A DNA stretch of 14,039 nucleotides. Origin: Holophagaceae bacterium UBA1801. GTDB lineage: Bacteria; Acidobacteriota; Holophagae; Holophagales; Holophagaceae. Within the stretch, counting starts at the first letter, position 1. Each line of letters opens with the position of its first letter. Positions 7,838 to 14,039 of the stretch are shown here, piece after piece. The translations under genes and the position numbers were made by a program. Location: assembly GCA_002319925.1 (NCBI GenBank), contig DCFP01000043.1:1-14039 (forward strand), given 5' to 3'. The notes under the pieces are model-generated. The model saw only the letters and a program-made list of their open reading frames with translations. It was not told where the DNA came from and did not search any database.

Positions 7838-9243
7838 ATCCCGACGCGTCAATCCTCGACTTCAGTCCCTGGGCCATGCAACTGGGGCCACTCTTCCTCC
7901 AGGCCCTGAACCCCATGACGCCCGCGCTGCTGCAGCGCTCATTGGCGGAACAGGCCTGCACTACCCTGGAGCAGGCCGTCATCACCGCCACGGAAACCGA
8001 GGATGAAGAAGGCCCCTGGCGGGCCATGCACAACGGCGATGTGCTCTATCTGGCCGTGGATGACGGCTTCGCCTTTGCTCAGTTCGAGGGCCCCAGCCTC
8101 ATCAGCCTACGCGTGGAAACGGAGGACGGCCGCCGCTGGTCCGTGATCCACACGGCGCGCGGCCTGTCGTCCTTCTCGCTCCTCGGCGAGGGCGGACCCG
8201 ACCCCGAGTTGAAGATCGCCTTGTTCGAGGATGAGCGTCTGCTCTGGAGCCACAGTTTCTACGCCGATGGCCACAGCGCGGACGACCGCGACTACCAGGG
8301 CGCCGCCGATGATTCCCGCGACGCCATGTCCCAGCCGGCCTCGTCATCGGACAGCGGCGCCCTCGGCATGGCCGGGGCCGCCGCCCTGGGCGCGGCGGTG
8401 CTGGGTGCCGGTGTGTTCTTCACGAAGAAGGTCCTCGAAAAGAAGGAACAGGAGCGCAAGGCCAAGGAGGCAGCGGTTCCAGCGCCACCCCCACCCGAAC
8501 CGCCACGACCTGCGCCTGCGGCCATCTCGCCCGCACCGCCGCCCACTCCCACCGCCATCCGGCCCTGGCGCGTGATCGGGATCGCTGGCCCAGCAAAGGG
8601 ACTCAGCTATCCGATCACGAACACCGCAGTTCTGGGTCGCGAAAAGACCGTTGACATTCCCCTGGATGATTTCTCCGCAAGCCGCCGCCACGCCCAGCTC
8701 CAGATCGTGGAAGGGGGACTGCTGCTGCGGGACCTCGGCAGCAGCAACGGCACCTGGATCGGCGAAACGGTGCTGAGCACGCCCGTCGTACTGAGGGACG
8801 GCGATACCTTCGGCATCGGCACCTGCCGTTTCCGAGTGGAATGCCCCTCGACGGAAAAGGCCACCGTGGAATTGCCCAAGAGCAAACCTGCGCCAGCAGT
8901 TCCTCCTCCTGCACCTCAGCCACCGAATCCACCACCAAAGCCCGCGGTGCCGCCACCCGCGCCCGCCGTGGCACGGCCTTCACCGCCACCGCCCGCGCAA
9001 CCACCGGCGCCCCCCGTGGTCCAACCTCCTGCCCGGCCCGTGCCACCACCCACACCAGCGACGCCACCCGCGGCGACGCCCGCGCAGCCACTCTGCTACC
9101 GCTGCCAGAAACCTCTGATCGCGGGCTGGCAGTATTGCGGCTCCTGTGGCGCCCCCATCAACCGTCCCAAGTTCTGTTCCAAATGCGGCGCCTACCTCAT
9201 TGAAACGGCTAGCTTCTGCGGCACCTGCGGCACGCCCATCTGA
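7834..9243 (+). CDS. FHA-domain protein with C-terminal double zinc ribbon
   Basis: A 469-residue protein. Residues 1-160 form an unrecognised acidic domain; 176-197 is an Ala/Gly-rich hydrophobic stretch that could span the membrane; 201-213 is highly charged; 215-243 is a proline linker. The FHA domain (about 246-336) keeps the phosphothreonine-binding positions: GRE with Arg269, SASRRH (281-286) and SSNGT (303-307) with Asn305. A 70-residue Pro/Ala linker follows, then four CxxC knuckles (421/424, 435/438, 448/451, 462/465), enough for two zinc ribbons ending at the C-terminus. FHA and ribbons should lie in the cytosol. The ATG at 7834 is chosen because it overlaps the previous stop as ATGA and has GGTGGA at 7819-7824; an in-frame extension back to 7597 would lie wholly inside the previous gene. 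It probably recruits a phosphorylated partner to the 1449-residue protein, but no Ser/Thr kinase is encoded in the window. Confidence 0.88.
   Translation: MNPDASILDFSPWAMQLGPLFLQALNPMTPALLQRSLAEQACTTLEQAVITATETEDEEGPWRAMHNGDVLYLAVDDGFAFAQFEGPSLISLRVETEDGRRWSVIHTARGLSSFSLLGEGGPDPELKIALFEDERLLWSHSFYADGHSADDRDYQGAADDSRDAMSQPASSSDSGALGMAGAAALGAAVLGAGVFFTKKVLEKKEQERKAKEAAVPAPPPPEPPRPAPAAISPAPPPTPTAIRPWRVIGIAGPAKGLSYPITNTAVLGREKTVDIPLDDFSASRRHAQLQIVEGGLLLRDLGSSNGTWIGETVLSTPVVLRDGDTFGIGTCRFRVECPSTEKATVELPKSKPAPAVPPPAPQPPNPPPKPAVPPPAPAVARPSPPPPAQPPAPPVVQPPARPVPPPTPATPPAATPAQPLCYRCQKPLIAGWQYCGSCGAPINRPKFCSKCGAYLIETASFCGTCGTPI
8884..9093 (+). repeat. Low-complexity Pro/Ala linker in the FHA gene
   Basis: Encodes residues 351-420 between the FHA domain and the zinc ribbons, made almost wholly of Pro, Ala and Val with occasional Gln, Arg and Lys (repeated PPPAP and PPAP units). 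It probably acts as a flexible spacer. The C-rich DNA is prone to replication slippage, so its length may vary among relatives. Confidence 0.8.
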
Positions 9244-9252
9244 AAGGCCTCC

Positions 9253-10257
9253 ATGAAACGCTTCGCATTCCTGGCTGCATTGGTTCCCCTTCTGCTCGCA
9301 ACCACGGCTTGCCGCAAGCATTCCCCTGCCGAAGTGGTGGTCTACACCTCCGTGGACCAGCCCCAGGCGGAACCGGTGTTGAAGGCCTTCGAGGCCAGGA
9401 CGGGCATCCACGTGCTGCCGGTCTACGATGTGGAAGCCGTGAAGACGGTGGGCCTTGCCAACCGCATCATCGAGGAGAAGGGCCGCCCCAAGGCTGATGT
9501 CTTCTGGAACGGCGAGATCCTCCAGACCCTGCGCCTGGACAAGGAAGGACTGCTGGAAGCCTATCAACCTCCGACCGCCGCTGGGCTTCCCGCATCCTAT
9601 CTGCCGGCCGACCAGCACTGGACGGCCATCGGCGGCCGAGCCCGCATCCTCCTGGTGGACACCCGGCAGGTCACGCCAGCGACCTGTCCGAGATCCATCG
9701 CCGATCTTGCCAAGAGCCCGATACCAGCCAATCGCCGTGGCATGGCCATGCCACTCTTCGGAACGGCCCTCACCCACGCCGCGACGCTCTACACCCTCTG
9801 GGGACCGGAGAAAGCCCATGCCTGGTTTGCGGATCTGAAGCAGCAGGGCGTGCGGATGCTGGAGGGCAACGCCTCCGTGCGCGAAGCCGTGGCACGGGGC
9901 GAGCTGGCCTTCGGCATCCTCGACACCGATGACGCCGAGGAAGCCCTCGGCCGGGGCGACTCGGTGGCTGTCTCCGAGCTGGACGGCGATGGCGCGCTGG
10001 TGATTCCCGGTTCCATCGCGCTGGTGAAGGGCTCTCCCCATCCTGAATCGGGACGGGTGTTGATGGATTTCCTGGCCTCCCCGGAGGCGGAAGCGATGCT
10101 CGGGAAGGGTGGCTTCTTCCAGGTCACGCCGCGCAATCCAGGCACCTGCAGGAGCCTTCCCTCGGGCCACGCGAAGTCCATGGACGTGGACTGGGCGAAG
10201 GTGCTGGAAGTCCTGCCGCGCACCTCCGAGGAACTCCAGGGCATCTTCCTGAAATGA
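9253..10257 (+). CDS. ABC importer substrate-binding lipoprotein, iron/thiamine-type
   Basis: A 334-residue periplasmic binding protein of an ABC importer. It begins with a positively charged signal sequence and a Cys at position 20 in the context LLLATTAC. Thr at -3 is a poor lipobox residue, but the Cys and its setting still suggest a lipoprotein. The mature start EVVVYTSVDQPQAEPVLKAFEARTGI (given here as residues 27-52) is typical of the family-1 binding proteins annotated as ferric-iron transporters. Where ferric-binding FbpA proteins carry a Tyr-Tyr iron ligand pair, this protein has GILDTDDA (221-228), and it has no YY anywhere, so ferric iron is not assured. Length is normal. AAAGG at 9243-9247 sits five bases before the ATG. 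The gene starts nine bases after the FHA gene and overlaps the permease by four bases. Confidence 0.87.
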   Translation: MKRFAFLAALVPLLLATTACRKHSPAEVVVYTSVDQPQAEPVLKAFEARTGIHVLPVYDVEAVKTVGLANRIIEEKGRPKADVFWNGEILQTLRLDKEGLLEAYQPPTAAGLPASYLPADQHWTAIGGRARILLVDTRQVTPATCPRSIADLAKSPIPANRRGMAMPLFGTALTHAATLYTLWGPEKAHAWFADLKQQGVRMLEGNASVREAVARGELAFGILDTDDAEEALGRGDSVAVSELDGDGALVIPGSIALVKGSPHPESGRVLMDFLASPEAEAMLGKGGFFQVTPRNPGTCRSLPSGHAKSMDVDWAKVLEVLPRTSEELQGIFLK

Positions 10258-11786
10258 ATTTCCGCCGTCCTACTGGCTTCGTGGTTGGCTTCGCGTTGGC
10301 CCTGCCTGCGCTGCTGCCGGTGTTGTCCCTGGTGGCCTGGAGCTGTGCGGCGGGGTCCTTCGCCAAAGGTATTCCCTCGCTGGAAGGCTGGATGCTTCTC
10401 GCACGAACCGCGGTCCTGGCGCTGGGAACGGCGCTCCTGGCCTGTGGTCTCGGTATTCCCGCGGCGCTGCGCCTTCTCGCCATAAGGCGCTGGCGCTTCC
10501 CGGTGCTGCTGGCGACGCTGCTGATCCCCCCTACCATCCACGGCCTGGGATGGGCCTCCGTAGCCGCGCAGTTCGGCGCTCTCATGCGCACAGTGGGAGG
10601 CCCGGATCTCGTTTTCCAGGGCACGTTTGCCGCGCTCTGGGTGAACGGTATCGCTTTTGCGCCCCTGGCCATCGGCCTTTCCGCGGCGGCGTTCCTCCAG
10701 GTCGACCCCGCGCTGCTGGAAGCCGCAAGGCTCTTCCAGCCCGCGCCCCGGGCCATCCGCAGGATCCTGCTGGGGATCGCGGCACCCTACCTGACGATCG
10801 GATTTCTGCTGATCTTCATCCTTTCCCTGCAGGATTTCACGGTGCCCGCCCTTTTCTCGGTGCCTGCCTACGCCATGGGCATCTTCGCGCGGTTCGCCGC
10901 GGAGCGCGATCCGGCGGCCCTTGCAGCCCAGGCCCTGCCCCTGATTCTCGCAGCACTGCCCCTGTTTTTTCTCGTCTCCCGGGCGTGGAAGCGATTGTCG
11001 GGAAACCAGATCGGCGGCCCCGTGCAGCCCCTGGGCGGCCTCGGCCTGGGCAGCCCCGTCACCAAACTGTTTGCGGATCTCTGGATCTGCCTGCCGGCCC
11101 TGGCGCCCTTGTTGCTCCTCGGCTTGAGCTTCGACATCACCCGCTGGAGAACCGCTGTGGAACGGGCTCTCCCCGACCTCGGCTACAGCCTGGAGCTGGC
11201 GGCCCTGGCATCGGTCGTCGCGGTGGTGCTCGGCGCCCTGCTCGCACGGCAGATGGATCGCATGAAGCGGGCACTGCCCCTGCTTGCGACCCTGTGCCTG
11301 ATCCCACTGGTGCTCCCCTCGGTACTGCCCTCCATCGGCGTCCTGAAGCTGATGCAGATTCTCCCGCCGGAATGGGAAGATGCGGGCCCCTTCCTCGCAG
11401 CCCTCTGCCGCGTTCTGCCGATCGCCGCCTTCATTCTCCTGACAGCGCGCCGGCGCAGGGATCCGGGGCTTTTGGACGCCGCGCGATTGCTGGGTCGCTC
11501 GCCCAGGCAGCGTTTCCTGAGGATCCATGTGCCCATGCTCGTCCCTGCCGCCGCAGCAGCCATGGTTGCCGCATTCACCTTCACCATGGGTGAGTGCGCG
11601 GGCATGATCCTGGTGCTGCCACCCGGGCGGAGTACCCTGGCCACCCGCTTGTTCAACCTGCTGCACTATGGCGCGGGACCTGATGTCGCAGCCCTTTCCA
11701 CGTTGCTTTCCGTGCTATCCGGTGCGGCCGCCGCCCTGGCGGTGTGGGCGGCGAAACGCGGCACGCGATGGAGGATGCGCTCATGA
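10254..11786 (+). CDS. ABC importer permease, fused two-lobe (FbpB/ThiP type)
   Basis: A 510-residue integral membrane protein forming the channel of the importer encoded with its neighbours. It contains two homologous halves, as in FbpB and ThiP, each with about six hydrophobic spans (first half roughly 8-30, 50-75, 82-105, 125-150, 180-200, 225-242; second half roughly 272-292, 312-330, 340-365, 378-397, 428-450, 475-500). Each half carries an EAA-type coupling loop that docks onto the ATPase: LLEAARLFQPAPRAIRRI (154-171) and LLDAARLLGRSPRQRFLRI (406-424). The second loop has Asp in place of the first Glu. The start overlaps the binding-protein stop (ATGA), and the stop overlaps the ATPase start likewise, so the three subunits are translationally coupled. 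A single fused permease fits the presence of one permease gene. Family certain, substrate not. Confidence 0.92.
   Translation: MNFRRPTGFVVGFALALPALLPVLSLVAWSCAAGSFAKGIPSLEGWMLLARTAVLALGTALLACGLGIPAALRLLAIRRWRFPVLLATLLIPPTIHGLGWASVAAQFGALMRTVGGPDLVFQGTFAALWVNGIAFAPLAIGLSAAAFLQVDPALLEAARLFQPAPRAIRRILLGIAAPYLTIGFLLIFILSLQDFTVPALFSVPAYAMGIFARFAAERDPAALAAQALPLILAALPLFFLVSRAWKRLSGNQIGGPVQPLGGLGLGSPVTKLFADLWICLPALAPLLLLGLSFDITRWRTAVERALPDLGYSLELAALASVVAVVLGALLARQMDRMKRALPLLATLCLIPLVLPSVLPSIGVLKLMQILPPEWEDAGPFLAALCRVLPIAAFILLTARRRRDPGLLDAARLLGRSPRQRFLRIHVPMLVPAAAAAMVAAFTFTMGECAGMILVLPPGRSTLATRLFNLLHYGAGPDVAALSTLLSVLSGAAAALAVWAAKRGTRWRMRS
11770..11775 (+). promoter_or_regulatory. Shine-Dalgarno GGAGGA deciding the ATPase start
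   Basis: GGAGGA lies inside the end of the permease gene, seven bases before the ATG at 11783. It selects that start over the in-frame upstream ATGs at 11744 and 11768, which have poorer context and would add residues that do not resemble an ABC ATPase N-terminus. Confidence 0.75.
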
Positions 11787-12454
11787 ACCCGACGAACGCA
11801 CTGGAGGTCAGGGAGCTGCACAAGAAATACGGCGATGTGACCGTGCTCGCTGGTGTTGATCTGGATGTGCCTGCGAGCGGTTCCATCGCCATCCTGGGCC
11901 CCACCGGCTGCGGCAAGAGCACGCTCCTCCGCTGCATCGCGGGTCTCGAAGAACCCGACCGGGGCAGCATCCGCTTGGGCGATCGCTGGCTGTGGCAGAA
12001 GAGCCAATCCCTTCAGCCATCGGAGCGGAACATCGCCATGGTGTTCCAGCAACCCAGCCTCTGGCCCCACCTCACCGTGCGCCACAATATCTCCTTCGCT
12101 GTCTCCCACCTGCCCCACCATGAAGCCACGGAACGCACGCACTGGGCCATGAATCTCCTGGGCGTGGCCAGCCTCGCCCATCGGCATCCCGCGGAACTCT
12201 CCGGCGGCCAAGCCCGGCGCGTGGCCTTGGCTCGGGCGTTGGCGCCACAAACGCCATTGCTGCTCCTGGACGAACCGCTAGTGAACCTCGACCCCGATAG
12301 CCGCAAGGCGACCCAGGAAGCCATCCACATCGCCCGCAAGGCCCATCCCGCCACTCTTCTCCTCGTGACCCACGATCGCGGCGAAGCCGAGGAATTGTGC
12401 GAAGGGATTTGGCCATTCAAGGCGAAGGCGGCATTGAATAATTCCGATCGATGA
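11783..12454 (+). CDS. ABC importer ATPase, short form without TOBE domain
   Basis: A 223-residue cytosolic ATPase that powers the importer. All motifs are intact: Walker A GPTGCGKST (39-47), Q-loop VFQQ with Gln89, signature LSGGQ (139-143), Walker B LLLLDE (159-164) with catalytic Glu164, and switch His197 in LLVTHD. It ends about 25 residues after the H-loop (LCEGIWPFKAKAA) and has no TOBE regulatory domain, unlike FbpC-type ATPases of about 350 residues; ThiQ (about 232 residues) is similarly short. The reading frames beyond the end show no lost TOBE domain, so truncation by frameshift is not supported. The ATG overlaps the permease stop and has a good Shine-Dalgarno. Sizes of the three subunits (334, 510, 223) resemble ThiB-ThiP-ThiQ (327, 536, 232), but the binding-protein sequence is not ThiB-like to my eye. 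Confidence 0.92.
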   Translation: MNPTNALEVRELHKKYGDVTVLAGVDLDVPASGSIAILGPTGCGKSTLLRCIAGLEEPDRGSIRLGDRWLWQKSQSLQPSERNIAMVFQQPSLWPHLTVRHNISFAVSHLPHHEATERTHWAMNLLGVASLAHRHPAELSGGQARRVALARALAPQTPLLLLDEPLVNLDPDSRKATQEAIHIARKAHPATLLLVTHDRGEAEELCEGIWPFKAKAALNNSDR

Positions 12455-12461
12455 ATACTTA
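12434..12461 (+). promoter_or_regulatory. Possible weak promoter before the C39-like peptidase gene
   Basis: TTGAAT (12434-12439) and TACTTA (12456-12461), 16 bases apart, loosely resemble -35 and -10 boxes in a locally AT-rich patch at the end of the ATPase gene. The only gap over ten bases in the run from 2502 to 13442 lies here (12455-12494), which makes it the likeliest place for an internal promoter. The -10 match is poor. Confidence 0.2.
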
Positions 12462-12494
12462 GCTTTCGCGCGATCCATGGCGGAAAATGCTTGA

Positions 12495-13442
12495 ATGACC
12501 AAAGCCTTCCTTTTTCTCTCCAAGCGAAAGAGTGAATCCACCCTCGATGAGGGCGCTGGCCCCTCTTCCACCGGCATCAGGGCAGGCAAGGCAAGCATCA
12601 TCCTGCTGCTGCTCGGTTATCTCATCTCCCTGGGCTTCATTCCGGTCGCCAACCAGTTCTCGTTCTGGAGCGGTGGATTCCTGGTCGAAGCCTTCACGAA
12701 TGCGCTCCTGGGTTGCTTCTGTGCGATCAGCCTCGTGTGCGGGCTCGTGGCCCTATCCAAGTCCAGCCTGGGCCACGATGGGTTGTCGAAGGACCGGTGG
12801 TCACTGTTTGCTTCACTCATGTCTGCGATAACGCTGTTTTTTGTGTTGAAGTTCTGGCTGGCTTCGCAGCCGGGTCCCATTCTCACCATCGTCCATGAAG
12901 GATCCACACAGGCTTCCGCATTACCTCCGGCGGTCCTGCTCCCGATACCCGATCGCCCGGAGGACTCCATGGCGCCTGCAGAGGGCTGGTGTGGCGAAAC
13001 GTGCATTCAGATGGCGTTGGGCTCGTACGGAAAGGAAGTGCCCCAGAGTGTCATTCACGCGGCGGGACATCCCGGACACCCTGACCTTTACTACTTCGAT
13101 ATCGATCGCGCACTCGACACGCTCGGTGCGCGTTATACCGTCTGGAACACCTACGACAAGGACATGACCCAGTTCATCACCTGGATCCAATCGAACCTCG
13201 CCCAGGGCCACCCCGTCCTGTGCGGGCTCAAGCATCACCCGACCCGGCACCCTTGGTGGCCCATCGATCATTTCGTCCTGGTCGTCGGATACAACCAGGA
13301 TGGACTGGTCCTCAACACCAACAATTCCGGAGACGGCCAGTTACTGGTGAGCTATTCGAAACTCACCTCGAATCCGAGCAAGTATTCGTTCGTGAATCCT
13401 TATCACTGCTACTTCGGGCGAGCGATCACAGGCATCCGGTGA
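12495..13442 (+). CDS. Three-TM membrane protein with C39-like cysteine peptidase domain
   Basis: A 315-residue protein. A basic, Ser-rich N-terminus (1-32) precedes three hydrophobic spans (about 33-53, 62-87, 103-123), which should place the C-terminal domain (about 145-315) in the periplasm. That domain matches the papain-like C39 family (Peptidase_C39_2 style): nucleophile Cys166 in EGWCGETCIQMALGSYG (163-179), His259 in PIDHFVLVVGYNQDG (256-270), and an Asn-rich turn NTNNSGDG (274-281) where the third catalytic residue is expected. The usual CGP is CGE here. Substrate unknown; periplasmic protein processing or peptide cleavage is the natural guess. Such domains also occur in bacteriocin exporters, but there they are fused to an ABC ATPase, and no leader peptide gene is seen here. 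GGAAA at 12482-12486 is a weak Shine-Dalgarno. The gene ends 30 bases from the convergent isocitrate dehydrogenase gene. Confidence 0.75.
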   Translation: MTKAFLFLSKRKSESTLDEGAGPSSTGIRAGKASIILLLLGYLISLGFIPVANQFSFWSGGFLVEAFTNALLGCFCAISLVCGLVALSKSSLGHDGLSKDRWSLFASLMSAITLFFVLKFWLASQPGPILTIVHEGSTQASALPPAVLLPIPDRPEDSMAPAEGWCGETCIQMALGSYGKEVPQSVIHAAGHPGHPDLYYFDIDRALDTLGARYTVWNTYDKDMTQFITWIQSNLAQGHPVLCGLKHHPTRHPWWPIDHFVLVVGYNQDGLVLNTNNSGDGQLLVSYSKLTSNPSKYSFVNPYHCYFGRAITGIR

Positions 13443-13472
13443 ACCATTGCCAGTCGCGCCGCTCGAGGTTGT

Positions 13473-14039
13473 TCACATCGCCTGGACCAGTTCTTTTCCG
13501 AATGCAGCGCACCCTACTTCCTTCACATCTACACGTCCCTCATCGCGCATGAGCCGCGCGAGATCGGCTGTCGCGGTGCCGCTTGCGATGGTCTTCGCCA
13601 GGGCGTTCTCCACGAGTTGTGCGGCCTCCGTCCAGCCGAGGTAGTCCAGGAGCATGGCGCCTGAGAGCAGCAGGGAGCCGGGGTTCACCTTGTCCTGGCC
13701 GGCGATGTCAGGGGCCGTACCATGGGTCGCTTCGAAGCAAGCGTGCCCCGTTTCGTAGTTGATGTTGGCGCCAGGCGCAATCCCGAGGCCGCCCACCTGG
13801 GCGGCGAGGGCGTCGGAGATGTAGTCACCGTTGAGGTTCGTGGTGGCGACGACATCGTAGTCCGCGGGCTTGATGAGGATCTGCTGCAGGAAGTTGTCGG
13901 CGATGACGTCCTTGATGAGGAGCTTGCCCTCCGGTGCCTTGCCGTTGCATTCGGACCAGGCCATGACGCGATCCCCGAAGGCTTCCTTGGCTTCCTCGTA
14001 GCCCCACTTGCGGAAACCGCCTTCGGTGAACTTCATGAT
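13473..14039 (-). CDS. icd: Isocitrate dehydrogenase, C-terminal 188 residues; likely NAD-type
   Basis: Oxidatively decarboxylates isocitrate to 2-oxoglutarate in the TCA cycle. The first codon in the window is Ile of the IMKFTEGG motif, so the true start lies beyond the right edge; the Met at 14036 is internal. The sequence aligns with the second half of E. coli Icd (416 residues): DVIADNFLQQIL, NLNGDYISDALAAQVGG with the two metal-binding Asp of GDYISD, GIAPGANI, FEATHGTAP and AGQDKVNPGS. The coenzyme site differs: HGTAPDIAGQD has Asp-Ile where E. coli has Lys344-Tyr345, the pair that grips the 2'-phosphate of NADP; Tyr391 is also replaced, by Ala. These changes predict NAD+ preference. The gene sits upstream of citrate synthase in the same orientation, a common pairing of TCA genes. 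Confidence 0.95.
   Translation of the reverse strand: MMKFTEGGFRKWGYEEAKEAFGDRVMAWSECNGKAPEGKLLIKDVIADNFLQQILIKPADYDVVATTNLNGDYISDALAAQVGGLGIAPGANINYETGHACFEATHGTAPDIAGQDKVNPGSLLLSGAMLLDYLGWTEAAQLVENALAKTIASGTATADLARLMRDEGRVDVKEVGCAAFGKELVQAM

Noticed and set aside
7834..9243. FHA protein as part of a type VI secretion system
   Set aside because: No other secretion component (sheath, ATPase, spike, baseplate) is in the window, and the zinc-ribbon architecture does not match.
3488..10265. Identical 12-base starts (ATGAATTTCCGC) of the giant protein and permease genes
   Set aside because: Identity does not extend beyond 12 bases and the proteins are unrelated, so this is most likely coincidence.
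9789..11666. 625-residue minus-strand open frame
   Set aside because: Antisense to the binding-protein and permease genes, which are clear family members; its product is Gln/Gly/Arg-rich with no motif.
11744..11782. Upstream start for the ABC ATPase
   Set aside because: The 13 added residues do not resemble an ATPase N-terminus, and the ATG at 11783 has GGAGGA seven bases upstream plus the ATGA overlap.
12495..13442. Bacteriocin-type exporter system (C39 peptidase beside ABC genes)
   Set aside because: The ABC genes are an importer with a binding protein, the peptidase is not fused to an ATPase, and no double-glycine leader peptide was found.
13439..13476. GTGAAC...GTTCAC inverted repeat across the convergent stops, as a terminator
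   Set aside because: Only six base pairs with a 26-base loop and no U-tract; probably chance from the two TGA stops.
14034..14036. Met codon as the start of isocitrate dehydrogenase
   Set aside because: It is the internal Met of the conserved IMKFTEG motif; the first half of the enzyme lies outside the window.

Overview
The window is GC-rich, gene-dense bacterial DNA. Two TCA-cycle genes on the minus strand bracket it: citrate synthase at the left edge, lacking its last residues, and the C-terminal half of isocitrate dehydrogenase at the right edge. Between them lies about 12 kb of tightly packed plus-strand genes. Base composition, the serine-hydrolase and propeller families, and the signalling style suggest an environmental Gram-negative of an Acidobacteriota type (perhaps the Holophaga/Geothrix group). 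This is inference from gene style only, since no marker gene such as rRNA is present.

Layout. 1-1162 (-): citrate synthase. 1163-1340: divergent intergenic region with a 12-bp perfect palindrome. 1341-2450 (+): exported serine hydrolase of the class C beta-lactamase/DD-peptidase superfamily. 2502-9243 (+): three genes joined by 4-base ATGA overlaps, namely a membrane-anchored seven-bladed beta-propeller, a 1449-residue multi-domain membrane protein of unknown function, and a 469-residue protein with an FHA domain and C-terminal zinc ribbons. 9253-12454 (+): a complete ABC importer (binding protein, fused two-lobe permease, short ATPase), also joined by ATGA overlaps. 12495-13442 (+): a three-TM membrane protein with a C39-like papain-fold peptidase domain. 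13473-14039 (-): isocitrate dehydrogenase.

How the genes may work together. The strongest candidate for an undescribed system is the 2502-9243 trio. It combines an envelope-facing propeller, a giant protein with about seven membrane spans, Ig-like beta domains and a helical C-terminal part, and a phosphothreonine reader with metal-binding ribbons. The coupled starts imply that they are made together. No kinase, phosphatase or secreted effector is visible here, so the biochemical role remains open. The ABC importer looks like a ferric-iron/thiamine-type system, but its binding protein lacks the paired tyrosines of classical ferric-binding proteins, so its substrate is uncertain. The isocitrate dehydrogenase carries an Asp-Ile pair where the NADP enzyme of E. 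coli has Lys-Tyr, which predicts NAD+ use. I see no tRNA, rRNA, CRISPR, insertion sequence, integrase or clear rho-independent terminator. No stretch over 300 bases lacks a gene.
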